This document shows, piece after piece, positions 17,145 through 24,992 of a DNA stretch of 64,000 bases. Below the pieces are notes generated by a model that worked only from the letters and a program-made list of their open reading frames with translations, did not search any database and was not told the origin of the DNA. The stretch is from the NCBI GenBank assembly GCA_937889015.1, contig CALARR010000058.1, positions 11,113-75,112 on the forward strand, given 5' to 3'. Origin of the DNA: an uncultured Planctomycetales bacterium. GTDB lineage: Bacteria > Planctomycetota > Planctomycetia > Pirellulales > Thermoguttaceae. Both the position numbers and the translations under genes were made by a program. Position 1 is the first letter of the stretch. Every line of letters starts with the position of its first letter.

Positions 17145-18590
17145 CTACAGCGATTTCAACTCGGCCAGCATTTGGAGGAGGTTCCGCGTGAGGATCACGG
17201 AGGTGTCTTCCGCGAAATGCGCGCTGGTGAACCAGGTTTCGTAGCCGCCCAGTTGGTGCTGGTGCGGCGGGGGCAGATAGCCGTGGCTGCCGTTGGCCAG
17301 CGAAATGAGGAAGGTGCGCGGGAAAGGGCTGGCCCGCTTGATTTCCAGGCCGATCTCCACCAGCACTTCAAAGGGCATGGAAACGATGGCCTGATCGCCG
17401 ATGCGAAGGGCTTGGACCATCACGCTCTGGGGCGACGTCTCCTCGTCGGCAGCGCGGAGAACGTGCTCGACCACCGACGAGCAGCGTTTGTTGATGGCGT
17501 CGCGCTGTTTGCGCGAGAGGGTCATCAGTTGGCGTGCGCGCTGGACATCTTCCTCAGAGGGTTTGCGGTAGTGGATTGTCACCTCGCGCTGTAGGATGGC
17601 GAGCGTCGGGTTGTCGGCGTAGTTCTCGATCTTTCGCACCGCGCGCCACGCCGCGTCGGCGGTCTTGGTGGCAACGACGCGCACCTGCTCGAATGGAGCG
17701 CGCGGGGGTCGGCGGCCGTCGAAGTCGATATTGTTGATGTCGCCGCTGGCCCCGTTGGTCATCATCGCCACGAAGTTCTGCGGCGGATTGGATCCGCCGA
17801 TACGGTAGGGCATGACACGGCAGAACTCGCCGAAATAGTCGGCCGAAGCCATGCCCACCTCCTTGCCGTTGGCCTCGACCACGCTGGGCATGCCGCCCAC
17901 GTAGTGCAGGGCATAGTTGGCCAGCAGCCCCAGTGGGCGGCCGCGCCGCGTGCGCACGTCGATGACGCAGACCTGGGGATCGGTGGGGCCCGCGGGTTTG
18001 AGCAGGTGCTGCCGTGGGGCGTTGGTCCGCACCTGATCGAATCCGTCCAGGGGATTCTTGTCCATGGTTCCTTCCTTGAGGAACCACCGCCGGTTGTAGA
18101 CCTCGGTCGGTTCTTCGTCCGAGGCATAGCCGACCTTGGCCGGTTCGAGCGACTGGATCGCCCGGGTCAAGGCCTCGACCAGTCCCTCGCGGCGCTTGGT
18201 CTGGTAGGCGATGCGTCCGGGCGAAGTGTCGCCGCCCTTGGGGGCGGTGTGGGTGTGCGTGCCGCAGACGAGCATGTGCTCGGGCTTCCATCCGGTTCGT
18301 TCGGCAACCACGGACTTGGCCTCATCGGTCCAGTCGCGTCCCACGCCGATCGCATCCACGACCGCGAGCACCGCGCGACGCTCGCCGTTCTGCAGCGCCA
18401 CGGCGCGCACGTGGAGCGGATCGTGGACGTACTTCGACGGCCCGGAACGGAGTTGCATGGGAAAGACATCGGGCGTGATGTCGACCACAGCAGTGCCCGC
18501 GAGCAATCCCGGCGGAGTCGCGGCCTTGATCAGCGGGAGCGGGGCAAGGAGGGTCGCCACAAGGAACAGGGGCAGGATTCTCGTTTTCAT
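17145..18590 (-). CDS. Secreted neutral/alkaline ceramidase N-terminal-domain protein
   Basis: ATG 18590 is chosen because a signal peptide follows (MKTRILPLFLVATLLAPLPLIKA); the frame is open to 18683 but that adds non-signal sequence. The 481-residue protein begins the mature part with AGTAVVDITPD, the usual opening of the neutral/alkaline non-lysosomal ceramidase family. It carries the zinc-ligand motif GTHTHTAPKGG at about residues 112-122, and TNGASGDINNID, another family hallmark. True ceramidases are about 650 residues with an immunoglobulin-like C-terminal domain. This shorter form is common in planctomycetes, where the substrate is untested and may be a different amide or ester. It is on the same strand as glycerate 2-kinase, 134 bases downstream of it. 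Confidence 0.85.
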   Translation of the reverse strand: MKTRILPLFLVATLLAPLPLIKAATPPGLLAGTAVVDITPDVFPMQLRSGPSKYVHDPLHVRAVALQNGERRAVLAVVDAIGVGRDWTDEAKSVVAERTGWKPEHMLVCGTHTHTAPKGGDTSPGRIAYQTKRREGLVEALTRAIQSLEPAKVGYASDEEPTEVYNRRWFLKEGTMDKNPLDGFDQVRTNAPRQHLLKPAGPTDPQVCVIDVRTRRGRPLGLLANYALHYVGGMPSVVEANGKEVGMASADYFGEFCRVMPYRIGGSNPPQNFVAMMTNGASGDINNIDFDGRRPPRAPFEQVRVVATKTADAAWRAVRKIENYADNPTLAILQREVTIHYRKPSEEDVQRARQLMTLSRKQRDAINKRCSSVVEHVLRAADEETSPQSVMVQALRIGDQAIVSMPFEVLVEIGLEIKRASPFPRTFLISLANGSHGYLPPPHQHQLGGYETWFTSAHFAEDTSVILTRNLLQMLAELKSL

Positions 18591-18724
18591 GGCGGAAACG
18601 CACCTGGGAAGAAGTGTGAGGATTCGTACGGAGACGAACCGAACGTCGTCTGTGAGAATACCTTGCGGCCAAGCCGCGCACAAGAATGGAGTAAGATAGT
18701 CGCGAAGGCGGGGGGGCTAGATCG

Positions 18725-20128
18725 TCAGCCGCCCGGTGGCTCGTTTTCGCGGTCCACGAGCACGACGCGCAGATCGCAGACGTTGGTGTGCGTCGGTCCG
18801 GTGCGGATCAGGGCCTGCAACCGCTGGAAGAAGCGATAGGCGTCGTTGCGTGCCAGGAAGTCGGCTGGGTCCAGTCCCAGCCGTTGGCTGGCGGCGATTG
18901 TCTCGGCGTCGGCCCAGGCGCCGGCGGCGTCGGTGGGGCCGTCTTCGCCGTCAGTCCCGCCGGACAACAGCAGCAAGCCGGCTGCTCCCTCCAGGCCCAA
19001 GGCCTCGATCGCCGCCAGGACGAGTTGCTGATTGCGGCCGCCCAGCCCGCGCCGGCTGGCGGGCGCTAAGCGAACGGTTGGCTCGCCTCCGCTGACCAGG
19101 CAGTCAGGGCCAGACTGGACGCGCATCTGTCGTCCCAAGCCGGCTAGGTGTCGTCCCACTTCCTCGGCGGCTCCTTCCGACGCCCGGGCCGAGATCATGG
19201 CCGGCGAATAGCCCAAACGCACCGCTTCCAGGCCTGCCGCGTCGACGGCGGTGGCATTGTTGCCGATCACGAGGTTGATGACGCGCGCGTCTTGTGAGGA
19301 CGGTCGGCCAGTGCGGCCGTCTTCCGGGCGGTTCTGGCCGGTGGCGGCTTTCTTCTGGAGGTACTCGAACACGCTGGTCGCGATGGGCGCTTGGCGCGCC
19401 TGGAATTGTTCCAACACGGCCAGGGCGTCTTGCGGCGTGCCGGTGTCGGGCACCGTGGGGCCAGAGGAGATGATGTCCAACGGATCGCCCAGCACGTCGG
19501 AGATGATCAAGGCCACCAGCGTGCCGGCGCGACAGGCGCGAGCCAGCCCCCCGCCTTTGATCTGGCTGAGCTGTTTGCGCACCGTGTTGAGTTGTTCGAT
19601 ATTGGCCCCGGCCGCACTCAAGTGCCGCGTCACGGCGAGCTTGTCTTGCAGGGAAATTCCCGCGACAGGCGCGGGCAGCAGGGCCGAGCCGCCGCCGGAG
19701 ATCAGGCACAAGCACACGTCCTGCGGACGAAGCTGCCCGAGACGCTGCAGGATCTCTGCCGCACCGGCTGCCGCCTCGGCGGTGGGCTCGTTGACACCGG
19801 CGGGCCGGGCAGGATGAAGGTGGATGTGCCGCGTAGGCCGCCGGCAATCGGCCGGCACATTGACCCAGCCGCACGCCTGGTGCTGGCGGAGAAAGTTCTC
19901 GCCCAGCGCCTCTTCGATGCCTAGGGCCATGCCAGCCCCGGCCTTGCCCGCGCCTACGACTGCCAGGCGTGCGTCCGGCGCAAGCTCGATTTCCTCGTCG
20001 CCCACGCGGAGCAGCGACCCTTCGGCGGAGACCGCCTTACGGATCAGGCTTTCGGAGCGGACGGCCGCGACCCCAGCCTGCCAGATGGCGAGGGCATCGC
20101 GGCGAAGCTGTTGGGCAGTGCGTGTCAT
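18725..20128 (-). CDS. Glycerate 2-kinase (GckA/MOFRL family)
   Basis: The 467-residue cytoplasmic enzyme phosphorylates D-glycerate to 2-phosphoglycerate with ATP, feeding products of serine, glyoxylate or hydroxypyruvate metabolism into glycolysis. The N-terminal DUF4147 domain shows VVGAGKAGAGMA, LISGGGSALLPAP and NTVRKQLSQIKGGGLA. The C-terminal MOFRL domain shows LLLLSGGTDGEDGPTDAAGAWAD and ends with the diagnostic TGPTHTNVCDLRVVLV. Length is normal for the family. The hydroxypyruvate isomerase-like gene at 7858 would give a pathway link (hydroxypyruvate to glycerate), but that protein appears exported, so the link is weak. It starts at ATG 20128. Confidence 0.94.
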   Translation of the reverse strand: MTRTAQQLRRDALAIWQAGVAAVRSESLIRKAVSAEGSLLRVGDEEIELAPDARLAVVGAGKAGAGMALGIEEALGENFLRQHQACGWVNVPADCRRPTRHIHLHPARPAGVNEPTAEAAAGAAEILQRLGQLRPQDVCLCLISGGGSALLPAPVAGISLQDKLAVTRHLSAAGANIEQLNTVRKQLSQIKGGGLARACRAGTLVALIISDVLGDPLDIISSGPTVPDTGTPQDALAVLEQFQARQAPIATSVFEYLQKKAATGQNRPEDGRTGRPSSQDARVINLVIGNNATAVDAAGLEAVRLGYSPAMISARASEGAAEEVGRHLAGLGRQMRVQSGPDCLVSGGEPTVRLAPASRRGLGGRNQQLVLAAIEALGLEGAAGLLLLSGGTDGEDGPTDAAGAWADAETIAASQRLGLDPADFLARNDAYRFFQRLQALIRTGPTHTNVCDLRVVLVDRENEPPGG

Positions 20129-20274
20129 GATGCGGCTTCCAGGAGCCCTATTCTATCGGCTACCCTGCGCGCACGCGAGCCGTCCCCCCACCCTGGACGC
20201 AAGCCGGGCGAGGTATGGTTCGTTGATTCCGCTCGAGCCCGATAACCTTCGCCGTCAATGGATCACGCTGCATG

Positions 20275-20362
20275 GGGCTCTGTGGCCTCGGTGTTCTCGG
20301 TGGTAGATCAGTTCCTCGTCTGTCTTGAATGCTTCTGAACCACAGAGGGCACCGAGGGCACC
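20275..20362. repeat. Short inverted/direct repeat cluster (CACAGAG-GCACCGAG type)
   Basis: The stretch GCTCTGTGGCCTCGGTGTTC is followed about 60 bases later by its near reverse complement, CACAGAGGGCACCGAGGGCA. This is a common low-complexity intergenic repeat. It lies between the glycerate kinase start and the GH116 stop, a 280-base gap with no gene. Confidence 0.5.
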
Positions 20363-20408
20363 GAGATCAGAGTCGGAAACGGGTGATAGGACGGCGGTGC
20401 GCGCGCCA

Positions 20409-23400
20409 TCAACCGCAGGTCAACTCGACCTCCAGCCGCTGGCCGGCGGTGAGGGTCGCGCTGTCGGCCAGTTGCAGGACGACACGCGTGCCTTCTTGCT
20501 GCATGCGGTGCGGCAGGTCCTTGCCGGCCAGGCGCACGACCGCGTGCGTCACCGGTTTGCCCTGTTCCACGGTCAGGGCCAGGGTCTGCAGGCTCAGGCG
20601 GCCGAATTTCAGGTCAATCGCGTTGCGCTGCGAGGTTGGAGTGCGCTGCTGCGCGAGGCTGCCCCAGCCTTCGGCGGCGGTGAAGGCGGCCCGGAACTGG
20701 TCCGGTCCCAATCGCGGCGTAAACCCCAGATAGCCTTTGGGGCCGTGGTATTCGAACCCGCACAGCCCCAGGAACACGCCGTAGCTGGCCAGGGCCCGGG
20801 CATAGTGATCGCCGCACTCGATTTCGTTGTACGGGTTGTGGCGTGCGGGATGATAGCGGTCGTGGATGCCGCGGCAGATGGCCAGGGCCTCGGTAAGCAT
20901 GCCTTCCCAGGCCATGTGTCCGGCGACCTGGTATTCGATGCCGGTCCAGACCTCATCGCGATACAGGACCGACTGCGGTCCGAGATGTCTGGACTTGGGC
21001 CAGGTGCAGGTGAAGAGGCCTGCCTCGCCCGGGTGGGCGAACCAGCGTTGCGGCGGGTGGGCTTGGTTTTGCGGGGCGATGTCGGGGGCCCAGTTGTACT
21101 TCCAGATCGATGCGAGGGCCTTGCGCACCGCGTCGTCCGGGTAGACGTATCCCAAGCCCACCTGGTGCGCCCAGCCTTGGCCGAAGAGTTGATCGGCCAG
21201 GCAGCCGTCGGCGTATTGGTGCTTGGGATGCTCCTGCAGATCGACTTTCTGCACGAAGTATTCGCCGTTGAAGAGCTGGGCCATGGTCTGGCGCCGGCCG
21301 CTCTCGTAGATGTTGTGGCAGGTGGCGGCGAAGGCCTCGTCGCCCAGTTCGTGCGCCATCTCTTCGGCGGCGAGCAGGGCGGCCAGGTACAGCGACCCGA
21401 CCATCGTATTGGGGCCGAAGAAGTTGATGTCGTAGGTGTTGTGCTGCAGCCCTTCGATCAGCCCGTCGGCGTTGGTGTCCTGGGCGAAGAGGAACTCCAG
21501 GGTCTTGCGGATCGCGGGCCAATTGCGTTTCAAGAACGCGTTGTCGGCCGAGCACTGGTGCTCGCGATAGGCCTTGAGCACGGTGCCGGCCTGGCTGTCG
21601 CCGGCCCACATCTTGTTTTTCTCGCCGCGGAAGCGGACTTCGCCCGTATCGGCCACAAAGCCGGCTTCGGGGTTAAAGTCCTGCATTTCGCGCACGGTGC
21701 GCTCCAACTGGGGAAAGAGCCGGGCCATGGCGTGTTCGTAGTTCCAGACGTGGGCGCACGTGCCGGCGCAGCACCCCACGCCCTCCCAGGCCCAGAAGCG
21801 GCCGTTGGCCCACCATTGGCAGGTGGACGTGGCCAGGTTGGCCGTCGGCGCGAACAGCCGATCTAGCAACCAGTAGGGCAGGCTGGAATTGTACCACGTG
21901 TCGCGCCACAGACGGGTCTGGCTGGCCAGTCGCTCGAAGTGTTGGGCCACGTATTCGGCCACGGCGCGCGCGTTGTTGAACCGCGTGGCGTAGTAGTTGC
22001 CCACCTGGGGCCGGTTGGGAAAGTGCCAGGCGACGACGAACGTGATCTGGGCTTCGGCGCCGGGCTCGATGTGCACCGACTTGGCCAACGCGCCGCAATA
22101 GGGAGACGGAAAGTAGCTCGTGCTGCTGAATGGGATGTCGAGATCCGCGGAGAATCGGTCGTCAGGCCCGGTCGCTGTGGGACCGACGAGGCGGGGCGAA
22201 AGCTGGTTGGCCGTCCAGACTTTGGTGGCGACGACTCCTTGTGCATCGCCGAGCACGGCCAGGCCCATGCTGCCGAATCCCGGCTGTTGCTCCGGAGGCA
22301 AGTCGAGTGCCTCACGCGGGATGTCGCACAGCTCGATCTGGTCCACGTTGACGTGGCCCCAGCCCTCGGAGCTTTGGTCGACGATTTCGAGCTGGGCCTG
22401 TTTGCCTTGCAGGTCGTCGAGGCGCCAGGACTGCCACTCCAGTCGTTCGTTGTTCTTGCCGACGGCCGTGCGGAGCACCTTGCCGTCGACCAGCAGGTTC
22501 ATGCAGGTCTGGCCAGCGTGCTTGCCGCCGCCGATCAGGAAGCACAGGAACCGCCGCTCGATGGCAAACGGCGGCGAGGTGAGCTTGCCCTGCGGCTTGT
22601 CGCCGCGGATGAAGGTGTTGACCAGCCCCTTACCCTGAAAACCGCTGACCGGTTGCTGGCGGCCGATGGTACCGGTGGCCGGCGCCGCGCCAAAGGCCTC
22701 GCCCTCGACCGTCCACTTGCCGTAGGCGCCGCCTTCGAAGTCGGCCAGCACGATCGGCTGGCGCTTGGGACGGGAGGCGGGAAAGGTCCGGACCGAGGCC
22801 AGGAACATGGTCATCCGCTCGCTGCGTAGGATCTCGTTCAACGGCTCGCAAGGGACGAACTCGCCGCAGGCGCGTTTCACGACGTTTTCCAGCAACCCGA
22901 CCAGGGCCGCCTCGACCGGTTGCGCCGAGGCGTTCTTCAAGGTGAAATGGAGGATCGTGGCCGGCAAGGCCGAGTCAGGCGCGTTCAAGGGGATGAAGGG
23001 GGAGAAGGCCTCCAGGCTGACCGCGACCGGGCAGTCGGTGGCGGCGTACTCCACGCGTCCGATGGGGTATTCGCCGCGAAATCGCACGGCAGGGAACCCC
23101 TCGCGGTCGAGCTTGCGGAAGATTCGCTGTGCGCCGCTACGCACGTGGAGGGCAAAGCCCTGTGCTACCTCCACGGCCGGCTTGGTGGGCGACACGTAGG
23201 TTCCGCCGCCGGTGCGGAGGTGCGCGTTGAACAGGTCCCAGTGCACCAGGCGACCATCGCCGGTGAGATAGAGTTGTCCGGCTCCGATCCCGCCCACGGG
23301 CATTCCTACCGTGCGCTGGTCATCGCCCGAGTACCAGGTCTGCTGGCCGCGCGCGAAGAGGGACTGGACCCACTGCGGGTCGAGCTTCTTGTCGGCTGGA

Positions 23401-23576
23401 ACGAAGTGGTCCACGACGTCGGACGGCTGGAAGGGTCCGGCGACATCGGCCAGGCCGCCCCAGGTGGCCAGCGCGGTCGAACCCAGTCCGACCAGGCGTA
23501 CGAAATCGCGGCGATCGATGGCCGGACCGCAAGCACCAGAACACGCGCAACCTTCCGTCCGATCGTTGGTCGTCAT
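20409..23576 (-). CDS. Tat-exported GH116-family (bile acid beta-glucosidase/GBA2-like) glycoside hydrolase
   Basis: ATG 23576 (MTTNDRTEGC) is preferred to the longer 23639 start, because AAGGAG lies 12 bases upstream and the Tat signal RRDFVRLVGLGSTALATWGG follows. The 1,055-residue enzyme shows the GH116 N-terminal beta domain (VGMPVGGIGAGQLYLTGDGRL). The catalytic (alpha/alpha)6 barrel holds a conserved WGDSQ-like stretch (MWAGDSQAGTVLKAYREH) and DGLIEGLQHNTYDINFFGP, where the acid/base Asp of the family lies. Residues about 275-417 are an extra beta-rich domain (LADFEGGAYGKWTVEGEAF to HVNVDQIELCD) inserted in the N-terminal domain. This insert resembles modules seen in planctomycete GH32 proteins. 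Expected activity is beta-glucosidase or a related glycosidase outside the cytoplasm. Confidence 0.88.
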   Translation of the reverse strand: MTTNDRTEGCACSGACGPAIDRRDFVRLVGLGSTALATWGGLADVAGPFQPSDVVDHFVPADKKLDPQWVQSLFARGQQTWYSGDDQRTVGMPVGGIGAGQLYLTGDGRLVHWDLFNAHLRTGGGTYVSPTKPAVEVAQGFALHVRSGAQRIFRKLDREGFPAVRFRGEYPIGRVEYAATDCPVAVSLEAFSPFIPLNAPDSALPATILHFTLKNASAQPVEAALVGLLENVVKRACGEFVPCEPLNEILRSERMTMFLASVRTFPASRPKRQPIVLADFEGGAYGKWTVEGEAFGAAPATGTIGRQQPVSGFQGKGLVNTFIRGDKPQGKLTSPPFAIERRFLCFLIGGGKHAGQTCMNLLVDGKVLRTAVGKNNERLEWQSWRLDDLQGKQAQLEIVDQSSEGWGHVNVDQIELCDIPREALDLPPEQQPGFGSMGLAVLGDAQGVVATKVWTANQLSPRLVGPTATGPDDRFSADLDIPFSSTSYFPSPYCGALAKSVHIEPGAEAQITFVVAWHFPNRPQVGNYYATRFNNARAVAEYVAQHFERLASQTRLWRDTWYNSSLPYWLLDRLFAPTANLATSTCQWWANGRFWAWEGVGCCAGTCAHVWNYEHAMARLFPQLERTVREMQDFNPEAGFVADTGEVRFRGEKNKMWAGDSQAGTVLKAYREHQCSADNAFLKRNWPAIRKTLEFLFAQDTNADGLIEGLQHNTYDINFFGPNTMVGSLYLAALLAAEEMAHELGDEAFAATCHNIYESGRRQTMAQLFNGEYFVQKVDLQEHPKHQYADGCLADQLFGQGWAHQVGLGYVYPDDAVRKALASIWKYNWAPDIAPQNQAHPPQRWFAHPGEAGLFTCTWPKSRHLGPQSVLYRDEVWTGIEYQVAGHMAWEGMLTEALAICRGIHDRYHPARHNPYNEIECGDHYARALASYGVFLGLCGFEYHGPKGYLGFTPRLGPDQFRAAFTAAEGWGSLAQQRTPTSQRNAIDLKFGRLSLQTLALTVEQGKPVTHAVVRLAGKDLPHRMQQEGTRVVLQLADSATLTAGQRLEVELTCG

Positions 23577-23921
23577 GGGGCGCCTGTCTCCTTTCCGCGC
23601 AGGAATGAATGTCAGGAGTCCCTGTTGCGCAAAGTCCAAGCCGGGGCATCCTGAACGAAGCGAAGGATCTTATTGAGGTCCGCATTGCCAATGACCGTTC
23701 CGCGGCCGCGGGAGCCCAGGATTCCAGCCGTGCCGGCTGGAATCCAGACGGAATTGCGATCATTGGCTGCGCCGGCATCAATAAACCGGGCGGATTCTTC
23801 GCTTCGCTCAGAATGACCGACCTCAAGGCGGCTTTCCGCAACAGAAGCTCAGGACGCTGCTGGTCTGACGATGGACTCCGGGGACGCGAGGATGGGATGG
23901 GCCTCGGCTGCCGCCGGGCGG
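23577..23921. other. Intergenic region filled by a composite repeat element
   Basis: The region is 345 bases and has no gene. About half (23646-23818) is a repeat element described separately; the remainder shows nothing recognisable. Confidence 0.6.
23646..23818. repeat. Composite palindromic element (family III copy with REP-like terminal inverted repeats)
   Basis: The left end GCATCCTGAACGAAGCGAAG (to 23669) is nearly inverted by GATTCTTCGCTTCGCTCAGA at the right end (23793-23818). Inside is an imperfect palindrome from GCCAATGA (23685-23692) to TCATTGGC, centred on the perfect hairpin GGATTCCAGCCG/CGGCTGGAATCC (23719-23745). The inner part recurs at 34333-34450. This is the shape of a MITE or REP element; no transposase is present. 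Confidence 0.7.
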
Positions 23922-24908
23922 CTACACCCCGTAGAACTGGGCAGCATTGTCGTGGAAGAGCTTTTTGCGGTCCACGGCGCTGCGCGGGGCCACGATTTGC
24001 CGCAAGACGGTGATCCACTGCCGCAGCGTGGCGACGCGCATGCACACCGGCCAGTCGCCGGCAAACATCACCCGGTCGGGCCCAAAACTTTCCAGGCAGT
24101 GGTTGACGATCGGCGCCAGGTCATCGCCGGTCCAGTGATCGCGGTCGGCGCGAGAGATGATGCCCGAGATCTTGCACACGATGTTCTTGCGATTCGCCAG
24201 GGCGGCGATGTCTCGCCGCCACTGGTCGGGGTCGTGCGTGGCGGCCTCGGTAGCCGGCGAGCCGGGCCGGCGGAAGGCCTTGGGATCGGCGTTGCCGCAA
24301 TGATCGAGGATGAACCGCGTGCCGGGGCACTGGTCGACCAGCTTGGCGCCCTGGGCCAGGTCCTTCACGGGCAGGCAGAGGTCGAAGCTCATGCCCAATT
24401 CGCCCAGCAGGCGGACGCCGGCCACCAAGGCCTCGCTGATCTGCACCTGCTTCTGCCCCGGCGCGGTGCGGAGGATTTCGCGCACGCCCTTGATGTACTG
24501 GTTGCCCTTGTAGCGGCGGATATAGTCGCGAAAACCTTCGCTGGCCACCTGGGCGCCGATCACCGCCGCGCGCGTCAGGCAGTTGGGTTGGCTGCACAAG
24601 CCGATGATGTAATCGGCTTCGGCCGCTTTCTGCGAGGCCTCGACGGCCACCTCCATGTAGATCGCCTTGACCACGCCCAGTCCGGCGGTGGCCTGCAGAT
24701 AATCGCTCAGCAGGAAGCTGCGATTGAGGATTGGCGACGACTTGACCCAGGGCAGGCTGAGCTTGGAGAGATCCCACAGGTGTTGGTGCGTGTCGATGAT
24801 CGGCGGATCGGTCCCTTCGGCCGCCGGAAGGGCAGAGATCGGCCCCAGGGCCAGACCGGCAGCGCCGGCTGCGCAGGCGCCGAGGAAGTCTCGTCGGTGG
24901 ACGTGCAT
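23922..24908 (-). CDS. Tat-exported amidohydrolase (COG3618, L-fuconolactonase-like)
   Basis: The 328-residue protein has the Tat signal MHVHRRDFLGACAAGAAGLA and GGAG seven bases before ATG 24908. It then has an amidohydrolase_2 TIM barrel: DTHQHLWDL (first metal-ligand pair, residues about 39-47), DLCLPVKDL, RFILDHCGN and the C-terminal FAGDWPVCM with the conserved Asp. The COG3618 group includes 2-pyrone-4,6-dicarboxylate lactonase and L-fuconolactonase, so a sugar-lactone hydrolase working after a Gfo/Idh-type sugar dehydrogenase is a sensible inference. It shares strand and likely transcript with the DUF4038 gene downstream. A seven-base tandem repeat lies directly upstream of its start. 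Confidence 0.87.
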   Translation of the reverse strand: MHVHRRDFLGACAAGAAGLALGPISALPAAEGTDPPIIDTHQHLWDLSKLSLPWVKSSPILNRSFLLSDYLQATAGLGVVKAIYMEVAVEASQKAAEADYIIGLCSQPNCLTRAAVIGAQVASEGFRDYIRRYKGNQYIKGVREILRTAPGQKQVQISEALVAGVRLLGELGMSFDLCLPVKDLAQGAKLVDQCPGTRFILDHCGNADPKAFRRPGSPATEAATHDPDQWRRDIAALANRKNIVCKISGIISRADRDHWTGDDLAPIVNHCLESFGPDRVMFAGDWPVCMRVATLRQWITVLRQIVAPRSAVDRKKLFHDNAAQFYGV

Positions 24909-24924
24909 GTTACGCTCCGCAAGT

Positions 24925-24980
24925 GGATGTCGGATGTCGGATGTCGGATGTCGGATGTCGGATGTCGGATGTCGGATGTC
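24925..24980. repeat. Heptanucleotide microsatellite, eight exact copies of GGATGTC
   Basis: Eight uninterrupted units fill 24925-24980, in the 84-base gap between the amidohydrolase start (24908) and the DUF4038 stop (24993). A unit length of seven is not a multiple of three. The tract ends 16 bases upstream of the amidohydrolase ATG, beside its ribosome-binding site, so copy-number change could alter translation or promoter spacing (inference). Confidence 0.95.
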
Positions 24981-24992
24981 GGGACGCGCCGG

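Noticed and set aside
24925..24980. A CRISPR array
   Set aside because: The units are seven bases with no spacers; this is a microsatellite. No cas gene was found anywhere in the window.
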